Below are positions 1 through 6,398 of a DNA stretch of 13,220 nucleotides, piece by piece. Both the position numbers and the translations under genes were made by a program. A model generated the notes under the pieces. That model had not been told where the DNA came from. It made no database searches and was given only the letters and a program-made list of their open reading frames with translations. The DNA is taken from assembly GCA_937892275.1 (NCBI GenBank), contig CALAVG010000308.1, positions 1 to 13,220 on the forward strand, given 5' to 3'. How positions within the stretch are numbered: the first letter of the stretch is position 1; each line of letters begins with the position of its first letter. Origin of the DNA: an uncultured Methanomicrobiales archaeon. Lineage in GTDB: Archaea > Thermoplasmatota > Thermoplasmata > Methanomassiliicoccales > Methanomethylophilaceae.

Positions 1-15
1 TAGCGTGCAAAAAGC

Positions 16-192
16 ATGGTTTGTTGTGCTGTTCGGACCCTTCTCACGACCCGGGGCACTTTTGATGGGTCAGTGTTTTACCATGATCATGAAAGCGTTC
101 TAAAGCGTATACCAGAAGGTCAGATCCTCTACAGTAGCAATTCGGATTGGATCCCTGAGAACGCGATGCTCAGGAAGCACAATGTCCATTGA
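16..192 (+). CDS. small hypothetical ORF at the left edge, possibly the tail of a longer gene
   Basis: An ORF of 58 codons opens at an ATG (16) and ends in TGA (190-192). I do not recognise the product. It has two adjacent cysteines at residues 3-4, is mixed in charge, and has no membrane helix. The in-frame codon at 1-3 is TAG. If TAG is decoded as an amino acid in this organism, the frame could continue to the left beyond the window, so this may be the C-terminal end of a larger protein rather than a complete small gene. No Shine-Dalgarno sequence is visible before the ATG, as only 15 bases are available. It converges on the universal stress gene with a 49-base gap. The TGA stop matches the other genes here. 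Codon use is only weakly like the neighbours, so it could also be chance. Confidence 0.3.
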   Translation: MVCCAVRTLLTTRGTFDGSVFYHDHESVLKRIPEGQILYSSNSDWIPENAMLRKHNVH

Positions 193-241
193 ACGAACTG
201 ATCGGAAGATCGATGATGGCCTTGATTCCAGTAGACTGAGA

Positions 242-1036
242 TCACTGGCTTTCCCTTACGATGGTGACAGGACATGCCGCGTTGAGCATGACCTTCTCGG
301 CCACGCTTCCGTTGAGAATCTTCTTGAATCCCTGACGTCCCTCGGTACCCATGACGACGAGGTCGAACATCCCCGACTTCCCGATGATCTGGTCCGCGGG
401 GTTGCCCATGCTGATCTCGGTGGCGACCTCGATGCCTTCGGCGGCACACTTCTCGGCAACCGTCTTCACAAGGGACTCTGCATCGTAACTGTTGCTCTTC
501 ACCGAGAACACGGTGAGCTTCCCTTTGATGCGCTTCACTGTCTCTATTGCGACATCGATCGCGGCATCGTTCTGATTGGAGATCGGCAGAAGGACCTCCT
601 CGATCTTCCTGGAACCGGATTTTAGGGTGAGGACAGGGCAGTATGCGTTCTCTATGACCTTGTCCGCGGTACCTCCGACACGTCCGTATCCTCCGGACTT
701 TCCGGTTACTCCCATGATGATCATGTCGTGCTCCTTGGAGAGCTCGGTGAGGATCTGATAAGGGATCCCCTCGATGAGCTTGGTGTCGACGTCCAGTCCC
801 TTTGCCTTGGCCATCGCTGCCGCGTTCTCGAGGAACATCTTTCCCTCGGTCTGCATCCTGAACGATATCATCGCTCCTCCGTCGATGGATCCGAACCTGT
901 TGTACTCGGTCACATCGACCACATAGACGAATGTGATGTGGGAAGCGAACACACCTGCAGAGTGGACGGCGAGGCCCACAGCGACTTCAGAAAGCGAACT
1001 GCCGTCGATCGGCACCAGAACATTGTCGAACTTCAT
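242..1036 (-). CDS. tandem-domain universal stress protein (UspA family)
   Basis: The 264-residue product has two UspA folds in tandem, about residues 1-138 and 143-264. Both halves begin with the typical strand (residues 4-11 and 146-152). Both keep the nucleotide-binding signature G-x2-G-x9-G-(S/T): residues 109-123 in the first half and 230-244 in the second. Each copy is followed by the usual CPV strand (133-135 and 255-257). Both sites therefore look able to bind ATP. Such cytoplasmic proteins act in stress tolerance and their exact partners are usually unknown. The start is ATG at 1036 with a strong ribosome site (AAGGAGAGA, 1043-1051) and a TATA box near 1092-1100. It is a single gene, divergent from the ETF-alpha-like gene across 167 bases. 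The family call is firm; the physiological role is not visible. Confidence 0.93.
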   Translation of the reverse strand: MKFDNVLVPIDGSSLSEVAVGLAVHSAGVFASHITFVYVVDVTEYNRFGSIDGGAMISFRMQTEGKMFLENAAAMAKAKGLDVDTKLIEGIPYQILTELSKEHDMIIMGVTGKSGGYGRVGGTADKVIENAYCPVLTLKSGSRKIEEVLLPISNQNDAAIDVAIETVKRIKGKLTVFSVKSNSYDAESLVKTVAEKCAAEGIEVATEISMGNPADQIIGKSGMFDLVVMGTEGRQGFKKILNGSVAEKVMLNAACPVTIVRESQ

Positions 1037-1086
1037 CGGTACTCTCTCCTTATCTGACGATTTTCTGAATCAAGTATGCATGCGTG

Positions 1087-1105
1087 GCGGTTTATATATT
1101 ACCGC
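1087..1105. promoter_or_regulatory. inverted repeat enclosing a symmetrical TATA box in the usp/ETF-like divergent promoter
   Basis: GCGGT (1087-1091) and ACCGC (1101-1105) form a perfect 5-bp inverted repeat around TTATATATT (1092-1100). The AT core reads as a TATA box on both strands. On the minus strand it would place transcription of the stress gene near 1070, about 35 bases before its ATG. A factor bound to the repeat would block TBP. Promoter function is inferred from position. Confidence 0.5.
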
Positions 1106-1188
1106 AATGGATGGGAGTCTCGGATACAATTTACAACTGCTAATCCCACCGACAGTGATTAATGCCCGTTCGGGGGTTCCGGAATACA

Positions 1189-1196
1189 TAGGAGAT
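1189..1196 (+). promoter_or_regulatory. ribosome binding site of the ETF-alpha-like gene
   Basis: TAGGAGAT lies 7 bases before the ATG at 1204, good archaeal spacing. It supports this start and therefore the reality of the unusual cysteine-rich N-terminus. Confidence 0.7.
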
Positions 1197-1203
1197 ATCG
1201 AGC

Positions 1204-1863
1204 ATGGGTTGCAGCGGAGGTTCCTGTTCATCTTGTTCTTCGTGTTCCACCGGCGACGGTAGGGATGAGAACGAACTCCCGCCCGGGATGCTCGACAGGT
1301 ACGATCTCGATCAGTCGACGGCCAGCGGAGCACTGGTCTGGCTGGAGATACTGAGATGTCCTGACGGACCGAGGATTGCGGACGTCAGTTTACAGGTCCT
1401 CGGAGAGGTCTGCAGGATCAACAGCGGAAGGACCTTCGCGGTCATCTTCGGCGGAGCGGATCTCAAACCCCTGTATCCCCAGATATTCGGTCAGGGTGTC
1501 GGCACGATATACCATGTCAGGGACCCTGATTCGGAATGCTATGATTCCAACACATACTCCATCACGATATGTGATATCATCGACAGGGTCACACCTGCGG
1601 TCGTTGTCCTTGGTGCTTCCGAAAGGGGAAATCAAATCGGGGAGAAGATCGCGTCGATGCTCGGAGTGGAACTCAATCCCGACTGCACCAGAATAATGAT
1701 TGATGATAGGATGCTCTCGACTGAACCGGCTCCTCTCGGACAGTTCCACATGGCGAACAGGAAGAAGTTCCCTCAAGTTGCTACTGTGAGATTGGACAGC
1801 TATCCCACTCCGGAGATTGTCAAAGGTCAGGGGACAGCAATTTACTGGCAGTCCAGAAGATGA
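1204..1863 (+). CDS. orphan ETF-alpha N-terminal-domain protein with Cys-rich head
   Basis: The 219-residue product begins with a cysteine-rich head (C3, C8, C11, C14, spacing C-x4-C-x2-C-x2-C). Residues about 43-200 then resemble domain I of electron transfer flavoprotein alpha subunits: a VLGEVCRI-type helix (65-72), a V-V-V-L-G-A-S-x-R-G segment (133-142), L-x-x-D-C-T (157-162), and P-Q-V-A-T-V-R (190-196), which matches the motif closing domain I in EtfA. The FAD-binding C-terminal domain (about 120 residues) is absent; the gene ends in TGA 23 residues after that motif. No EtfB gene lies nearby. Full ETFs carry electrons between dehydrogenases or bifurcating complexes. This shortened form cannot hold FAD in the usual way, so its role is unknown; the cysteines could bind a metal or Fe-S cluster. 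It is monocistronic as far as seen. The fold call is by motif recognition only. Confidence 0.7.
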   Translation: MGCSGGSCSSCSSCSTGDGRDENELPPGMLDRYDLDQSTASGALVWLEILRCPDGPRIADVSLQVLGEVCRINSGRTFAVIFGGADLKPLYPQIFGQGVGTIYHVRDPDSECYDSNTYSITICDIIDRVTPAVVVLGASERGNQIGEKIASMLGVELNPDCTRIMIDDRMLSTEPAPLGQFHMANRKKFPQVATVRLDSYPTPEIVKGQGTAIYWQSRR

Positions 1864-1908
1864 ATGTGAAACCGTGCCCGCTAGGGGCGCGGGATTGGTT
1901 TTGAAGAA

Positions 1909-2061
1909 TCAGAACTTGCTTCCGATCTCTGCCGCCTGGGCGAGTATATCGGAATTCTGCTCGGCAGCGTGCGGAGGGTTTCCACCGGTCATGGTGACCT
2001 TGCCAATGCACTCGAACTTGAAGAACGAGTTCTCCGTTCGAGACTCACACGAACTGTCCTC
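1909..2061 (-). pseudogene. coding-like ORF fragment without a start codon
   Basis: An open frame of 50 codons runs from just after a TAA (2064-2062) to a TGA (1911-1909), downstream of the UPF0280 gene on the same strand. There is no in-frame ATG, GTG or TTG in its first 23 codons. The first ATG (codon 24) would leave a 27-residue peptide. Codon choice from about codon 10 onward (AAC, TTC, AAG, GAG, GGC, GTC, ACC) is like the real genes here, and the peptide contains C5 and C18, a T-G-G-N-P-P-H turn (25-31) and an alanine-rich C-terminal helix. I do not recognise it. It may be the remains of a fourth operon gene, a tiny gene with an unusual start, or chance. Confidence 0.3.
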
Positions 2062-2086
2062 TTAGAACAATAGGTCGCTTGAGAGA

Positions 2087-2782
2087 TCAGAACGGAAGGT
2101 CCAGGTCGCCACAGGGGATCATCTCAGGTATGTCGCCGAACATCGCAACCTTATCCCCAATGCAGGCCAGGCATCCTTTGACGCCTTCTATCGCACCGAT
2201 GGTCTCCAGGGCTGCTGCCATGGTGTCCTCGTCCTTGACGAGGTTCCCCAATGCTGTGGCGCAGCAATCTGCCAGGATGACATCATCGGAGAACACGGTG
2301 CAGACATTGGAATTCCCCAAGGATACGGAAGGACCAATTTTCGCGGATGAGGAGCATATCCCCGTGATACCTTCGGAACGGACATTGAACGCCACGTCCT
2401 TCAGGACGGGATGGTCAGCGAACAGACCGACGGGCACCGGATGGTCCGAAAGGAACGCTATGTCCCCTCCGTTCTCCACAATGGCCTCGGTCGCACCGCC
2501 CTCCCACATCCTCTCCACAGCATATACCGCGACGGCACCTGCCACGCCTGCGAAGGGACCTACCTCCGCAAGAACAGATGCGGAGCACATCCTGGAGATC
2601 AGCTCATGATCGTCCGGACATGCACGATACGGTTCATAGGTCATCTGGAAGAATGGATCCTCGGCCACCTTGGACTCTATGATTGACCTAGCCTAGAATA
2701 TGGCATCCTGGGCCGTCCTCAGATAGCGGTCCTCGCAGACGATGCTGACGATCGTCTCCTTGTACTGGAAACGGTGCTTCAT
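2087..2782 (-). CDS. UPF0280/COG2122 protein with an in-frame TAG codon (homocysteine synthesis cluster)
   Basis: From ATG 2782 to TGA 2087 the frame has 231 residues if one in-frame TAG (2695-2693, codon 30) is read through; UPF0280 proteins are usually about 240. The part before the TAG is a good UPF0280 N-terminus (M-K-H-R-F-Q-Y-K-E-T) and the helix continues across it (Q-D-A-I-F, TAG, A-R-S-I-I-E). Later hallmarks are V-G-P-F-A-G-V-A-G-A (74-83), V-E-N-G-G-D-I-A (102-109), I-C-S-S-S (142-146) and C-C-A-T-A-L-G-N (173-180). The ATG overlaps the ferredoxin stop as ATGA, which supports this start. The family (COG2122) is linked to homocysteine formation in methanogens together with the two upstream genes. 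The TAG may encode pyrrolysine or may be a nonsense mutation. Starting at GTG 2668 would give only 193 residues, lacks a good ribosome site, and would drop the conserved N-terminus. Confidence 0.85.
2693..2695 (-). other. in-frame TAG (amber) codon, candidate pyrrolysine codon
   Basis: This is codon 30 of the UPF0280 gene. Coding continues in the same frame on both sides with conserved family sequence, so there is one substitution-type interruption and no frameshift. All 13 genes with a stop in this window use TGA, so TAG shows no sign here of being a normal terminator. One base change (GAG to TAG) would also explain it. Confidence 0.75.
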
Positions 2783-3180
2783 ATGTGCAGGCTCAGCGCA
2801 TGGACCGAGCAGGCGTTGACACAGGAACTGCATGCGATACACTTGCTGTTGTCCAGCGTGACATTCATGGTATCCTTGTCATGTGAGAAGCAGAACGCGG
2901 GACAGATCGACACACATGCTCCACAATCCCAGCAGAGGCCCTCATCGCGCTCGATGCGCTTGGTCATGCTGATGTGGAAACCGGCCTCCCTGAGCCTCTT
3001 CTCCGCCGCCTCCAGCTTGGCCTCTTCCCCTTCGAGGGCGAGGATCATGACCCCGCTTCCGTCGCCGGAGATCTCGGCCTTGAGGACGTTCGGCTTCAGG
3101 TCGAACTCCGTGACCAGAATATATGCTACTGAATCCTGTACGTTGGCCTCGTCGAACTCAATCTTGAACTTCTTGTCCAT
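2779..3180 (-). CDS. NIL-domain ferredoxin of the homocysteine synthesis system (MA1822-like)
   Basis: The 133-residue protein has an N-terminal NIL domain (about residues 3-76) and two [4Fe-4S] motifs: C83-x2-C86-x2-C89-x3-C93 and C114-x2-C117-x2-C120-x3-C124. This layout matches Methanosarcina acetivorans MA1822, the electron-carrying partner of the DUF39 protein that makes homocysteine from aspartate semialdehyde and sulfide in anaerobes lacking the O-acylhomoserine route. Its likely role is to supply reducing power for the thiol step in the cytoplasm. The ATG (3180) follows the upstream TGA (3184-3182) after one base, and its own TGA overlaps the next ATG by 4 bases, so the three genes should be translationally coupled. 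An extra cysteine, C97, lies just after the first cluster motif. The call rests on domain order and gene order together. Confidence 0.9.
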   Translation of the reverse strand: MDKKFKIEFDEANVQDSVAYILVTEFDLKPNVLKAEISGDGSGVMILALEGEEAKLEAAEKRLREAGFHISMTKRIERDEGLCWDCGACVSICPAFCFSHDKDTMNVTLDNSKCIACSSCVNACSVHALSLHI

Positions 3181-3181
3181 T

Positions 3182-4333
3182 TCAGCACCCCCTCTCCTGG
3201 AGCTTGTTGAGCTTCACGTCCTTCGGGAACGTCATCACCGGTTGGTTGAGAGTGAACTCCTTGTGCTCGATCCAATCCTTGAGGATGGACGCGACCTTCC
3301 TTGCACCGGAATATGAGGACAGAGCAGAAGTCCTGATGGTCTTGCCGTTGTACTCGACCTTACCGGTCCTCAGCTGGGCATAGCTGTACCTGGCCATCGC
3401 AGGCCTGTCGACGGGCTGGCTGTAATCCACCATGTCCGAGAATATCTCCTCATCGGAGATGGCGCAGCGCTGGATGATCTCCTTGTTGAGAACCGGGATG
3501 GGGATACCCACACCGACCGCCATGGACACCCCGTATCCGGTGATGTCGAGTCCCCTTATGAACTTGGGATCCATCTGCCTCATGTCACCGATGAGAGCGA
3601 GAGTCCTGGATCCTCCGACGGGGACGCCGTTGACCTCCTCCACGTTGGTTTTGTACTGTGTACCGGGCCATGTGACGTATCCTTCTCCTCCTCCGAGGAA
3701 AATCTTCGTACCCATTCCGATGGTCGCCAGATGGGGATCGTTGAGCAGTGGGGACAGCTGTCCCGCAGAACTGTATGTTGCGTTCTTCATCCTGGGCAGG
3801 AGCTTTCCCATGTAAGTGTAGATGGTCCTGTCGGATGTGTTGGTAGCCACTCCGTAGTTCTGATAGCAGTTACGGGGGTTGTAAAGGTAAGCATCGTTGA
3901 TGTCGTCGATGGTGATCCAGGTGTCGATCTCCTTCCTAACGTAGCAGTCCGTACCGGGACCGGAGGCATGAAGATGGATCTTCTTGTGTGCGATCAGGTC
4001 CTCGATGACATGTGCACCACCGTATCCTGCCTTCTGACCGGGGACCGTGGCTGTGGCACCGATGTATGTGTCCACAGCTGCGAGACCTCCGTCCACCTGG
4101 ACGTCGTTGAGCCTTATGTCGGTCATACGTATGGCCGGGGATGCGTGACCGAAATTTACGAAGGCGCCCGAAGAACACATTGCACCGAAGGTACCGGTAG
4201 TAACGACATCCACCTCTTCGGCCGCCTTGTCGGCGCCTTTCTCCCTTACGAGATCGATTACCTCCTCTGCCGTGTATACGACGGCCTTGCCGGAACGGAT
4301 CTTCTCGTTTATATGCTCATACGTCTTGGACAT
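3182..4333 (-). CDS. homocysteine biosynthesis protein, DUF39/COG1900 family (MA1821-like)
   Basis: The 383-residue product is a full-length DUF39 (COG1900) protein. In methanogens this family converts aspartate semialdehyde plus a protein-bound sulfur to homocysteine, ahead of methionine. Two cysteines stand at expected conserved places: C53 in G-A-M-C-S-S-G and C130 in G-T-D-C-Y; the equivalent residues in M. acetivorans MA1821 have been implicated in persulfide chemistry. Other visible hallmarks are G-G-A-H-V-I-E-D-L (105-113) and the glycine-rich F-L-G-G-G-E-G-Y-V segment. It is first in the operon, with start ATG 4333, ribosome site AAGGTGA just upstream and a TATA box at 4368-4376. The last residue is also a cysteine (C383), directly before the TGA. 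No CBS or ferredoxin domain is fused; the ferredoxin is the next gene. Family and pathway are confident; the sulfur donor is unknown. Confidence 0.93.
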   Translation of the reverse strand: MSKTYEHINEKIRSGKAVVYTAEEVIDLVREKGADKAAEEVDVVTTGTFGAMCSSGAFVNFGHASPAIRMTDIRLNDVQVDGGLAAVDTYIGATATVPGQKAGYGGAHVIEDLIAHKKIHLHASGPGTDCYVRKEIDTWITIDDINDAYLYNPRNCYQNYGVATNTSDRTIYTYMGKLLPRMKNATYSSAGQLSPLLNDPHLATIGMGTKIFLGGGEGYVTWPGTQYKTNVEEVNGVPVGGSRTLALIGDMRQMDPKFIRGLDITGYGVSMAVGVGIPIPVLNKEIIQRCAISDEEIFSDMVDYSQPVDRPAMARYSYAQLRTGKVEYNGKTIRTSALSSYSGARKVASILKDWIEHKEFTLNQPVMTFPKDVKLNKLQERGC

Positions 4334-4367
4334 AAGCTCACCTTGGATATTGTTCCATATGTGGCTC

Positions 4368-4376
4368 TTTTATAAA
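4368..4376 (-). promoter_or_regulatory. TATA box of the homocysteine operon
   Basis: On the minus strand the sequence reads ATTTATAAA. It would start transcription near 4346, giving a leader of about 12 bases that still holds the AAGGTGA ribosome site (about 4338-4344). Confidence 0.6.
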
Positions 4377-4431
4377 TCGTTGGCGGGGTGAGAAATCCGA
4401 AAAGGTTTGTTAAGGAGTTTGTGGCCGGGCC

Positions 4432-5151
4432 TCAGTTGTGAGGGATTCCGGTCCATGTAAGGTAACATGCTCTGAACACGGGGACGCCGTTGATATTGTG
4501 GTTGATGAACCTCTTCATGAAGATCGTGGAGACAACACCGAGGACGATGACGTACACTGCCAGAAGGACATACACGATGAATCCGGGGCTCGAAAGCTGT
4601 AAGAACTTGTCCACCAGGTCGTTGTATGCCATGTAGGATGACACGATGAGGAGAGCTCCTGTCACGACGTTGAACATGGGCATGATCAGAGAAACGAGAC
4701 CGACAACGAGTGTCACGATGACGAGTGCCATCACGGTCGTCTCTCCGTCGATCATTGCGACCCTCAGGAGAGTGTTGTCGAACGAGTCGAAATCCAAAGG
4801 CAGTGCGAAGAGGGCGACCAGCGTGATAGCCAATGCCGATACGGAGAGCAGGATGGCGAAACTCCTTCCGGAGGAATCGTAATCGCCCTGGGACCCATAG
4901 TCCTTCTCCGTCTCTTCGTTCTGCTGCTGTACAGGTACAAGGGCCGCCGGAACGAATCCGGTCGCGGGGGCCTGCTCCTGCTCAACAGGTGCCATAGGTG
5001 GCGCTGCGTACAGCTTGTTCCTATCGAACGGGGCTATGCGCTCGACTTCCGCCGCTTCCCTCCTGATACCGAGTTGGAGCTGAGCACCGCAGTTCACACA
5101 CTCGGTGCGCTCCTCAGAATTGTTATATCCGCATTGTCCGCAAAAAGTGAT
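4432..5151 (-). CDS. zinc-ribbon membrane protein with four predicted helices, apparent ATC start
   Basis: The frame encodes a zinc ribbon, C-G-Q-C then C-V-N-C-G (about residues 4-7 and 18-21), a proline/glutamine-rich linker with acidic tail (about 40-95), and then four hydrophobic segments (about 100-120, 130-150, 155-175, 185-210). The function is unknown; archaea have many such ribbon-plus-membrane proteins. The first canonical start in frame is GTG 5097, but that would delete the first half of the ribbon. Upstream to the in-frame TGA there is no ATG, GTG or TTG. A ribosome-site-like AGGAAGGGTGA (5156-5166) sits 4 bases before an ATC at 5151, which would give M-T-F-C-G-Q-C-G, the usual form of this N-terminus. 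So the start is ATC, or the ATG has been lost by mutation or sequence error. It is a single gene, divergent from the asparagine-synthase-like gene. Confidence 0.8.
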   Translation of the reverse strand: MTFCGQCGYNNSEERTECVNCGAQLQLGIRREAAEVERIAPFDRNKLYAAPPMAPVEQEQAPATGFVPAALVPVQQQNEETEKDYGSQGDYDSSGRSFAILLSVSALAITLVALFALPLDFDSFDNTLLRVAMIDGETTVMALVIVTLVVGLVSLIMPMFNVVTGALLIVSSYMAYNDLVDKFLQLSSPGFIVYVLLAVYVIVLGVVSTIFMKRFINHNINGVPVFRACYLTWTGIPHN

Positions 5152-5155
5152 ACTA

Positions 5156-5166
5156 TCACCCTTCCT
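5156..5166 (-). promoter_or_regulatory. ribosome binding site before the non-canonical start
   Basis: Read on the minus strand this is AGGAAGGGTGA, ending 4 bases before ATC 5151. It is the main reason to place the start there instead of at GTG 5097. Minus-strand TATA-like elements at 5177-5184 and 5209-5217 lie further upstream; only the second would leave this site inside the mRNA. Confidence 0.5.
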
Positions 5167-5287
5167 ACTGTTACGGAAATATACTATCCAGTAGATAATG
5201 ACTCACTTTCATATACCGATGATCACCGTACTTTTCATATCGATTCGAATGTCGAAACCCGTGATAGATCAGTCTCGAATCTGAGCC

Positions 5288-5294
5288 TATATAT
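5288..5294 (+). promoter_or_regulatory. TATA box of the asparagine-synthase-like gene
   Basis: TATATAT is centred about 22 bases before the ATG at 5313 and no ribosome site lies between. This fits a leaderless or nearly leaderless archaeal mRNA. Confidence 0.6.
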
Positions 5295-5312
5295 CGGAAA
5301 TCGCGTCTACGG

Positions 5313-6329
5313 ATGATTGAAAAACAACTGTGGAACGACGTGGGTTTTTCGATGAGGGGTATGATGAAGTACGAAGCTCTCGGCATTGCCATCGAGGATG
5401 CTATACACAGATCCTGCGAAGGGAAGAGGGTAGGGGTCGCATTCTCCGGCGGCATGGACTCCGGACTGCTGGCAGCTGTTGCGTCGAAATATGCCAAATC
5501 GGTGACATGTTACACATGCGGTACCGACGATTCCTTCGATGTCGCCGCCGGAAGGGAACTGGCCGGGATCCTGGAATTGCCCTGGGTGCAATGCAGGATA
5601 TCCGAGGACAACATCGAGGACACCATACGCGAATTCATCCTGGCGACGAATATCAGCGACCCGTTCACCATCTCATATGATCTGCAGCTTTTCACCGTAT
5701 GCAGGGAAGCGGATGAGAGGGTGATAATCTCCGGTCAGGGATCCGACGAGTATTTCGGAGGGTGTGCCAAATCCGTCGAGGAAGACGATGACGAATACGA
5801 GGCCGTGACAGAATGGGGAGTGGAGAGGCTGATGAAGGTCTCCGTCCCCTGCGAGACGTCCATCGCATCACATTTCAAGAAGAAGCTGGCATACCCGTAC
5901 CTGGACGACGAGGTCGTCATGCAGATCGGTCTTCTGGATCCTGAAGAGTTGCGTCCCAAAAACCTGGATGACCGTAAGGCCGTCCTCAAGACTGTAGTAA
6001 CGAATCTGGGATTCCCAGTCCTGGCGCATCGTACAAAGAAGGCATCGCAATACGGTTCCAACACCACCGAGCTCATACGCTCCATGGCCAGGAGATCCGG
6101 GGTGCGCTACAACCGCTACATATCCCGCATCTATGAGAGCCTGGACCTGCGCAACGCCAATCTTCTGAGGGACGCTGCGGTGGATGTACGCATGGATCCG
6201 ATCCTGCTGCACGATGCGGATAAGATGCTGGAAAAGCTGGGGAAGTCGCACTCGGAAGTCCTAGCAGAAGTATATCGCAGGATGATACGCGACGGGAACC
6301 TGGACTTCATAGACGATAGAGAGCGGTGA
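5313..6329 (+). CDS. asparagine-synthase-like ATP-pyrophosphatase without glutaminase domain
   Basis: The 338-residue protein matches the C-terminal synthetase domain of AsnB. The pyrophosphate loop S-G-G-M-D-S is at residues 45-50, the second signature S-G-Q-G-S-D-E-Y-F-G-G at 140-150, and K-K-A-S-Q-Y-G-S at 242-249 resembles the usual AsnB motif R-x-K-x-A-x-Q-Y-G-S. The N-terminal glutamine amidotransferase domain (about 200 residues with Cys2) is absent, so nitrogen would have to come from ammonia, or the enzyme adenylates some other carboxyl or amide substrate. Members of this short archaeal type are annotated as asparagine synthase-related and the substrate is not known. The ATG at 5313 is chosen because of the well-placed TATA box; ATG 5352 is an alternative. 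It stands between two zinc-ribbon membrane protein genes, 69 bases before the second. Confidence 0.85.
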   Translation: MIEKQLWNDVGFSMRGMMKYEALGIAIEDAIHRSCEGKRVGVAFSGGMDSGLLAAVASKYAKSVTCYTCGTDDSFDVAAGRELAGILELPWVQCRISEDNIEDTIREFILATNISDPFTISYDLQLFTVCREADERVIISGQGSDEYFGGCAKSVEEDDDEYEAVTEWGVERLMKVSVPCETSIASHFKKKLAYPYLDDEVVMQIGLLDPEELRPKNLDDRKAVLKTVVTNLGFPVLAHRTKKASQYGSNTTELIRSMARRSGVRYNRYISRIYESLDLRNANLLRDAAVDVRMDPILLHDADKMLEKLGKSHSEVLAEVYRRMIRDGNLDFIDDRER

Positions 6330-6370
6330 AATCCATCCGAACGATTCGTCCGATAGTTTCACGATTACGC

Positions 6371-6378
6371 TTATTTAT
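6371..6378 (+). promoter_or_regulatory. TATA box of the small zinc-ribbon gene
   Basis: TTATTTAT is centred about 25 bases before ATG 6399 with no ribosome site between, as expected for a leaderless transcript. It indicates that this gene has its own promoter separate from the upstream gene. Confidence 0.5.
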
Positions 6379-6398
6379 CTGGTGTCCGTCTTACACTC

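Noticed and set aside
182..625. Plus-strand ORF of 147 codons across the universal stress gene
   Set aside because: It is antisense to a clear Usp gene, has no recognisable domain, and its composition is that of a shadow frame.
2087..2668. UPF0280 as a shorter 193-residue protein starting at GTG 2668
   Set aside because: The upstream frame encodes the conserved family N-terminus with an ATG coupled to the upstream stop. The short form remains possible only as a fallback product.
3731..4375. Plus-strand ORF of 214 codons across the DUF39 gene
   Set aside because: It is antisense to a full-length conserved protein; long shadow frames are common in biased GC-rich genes.
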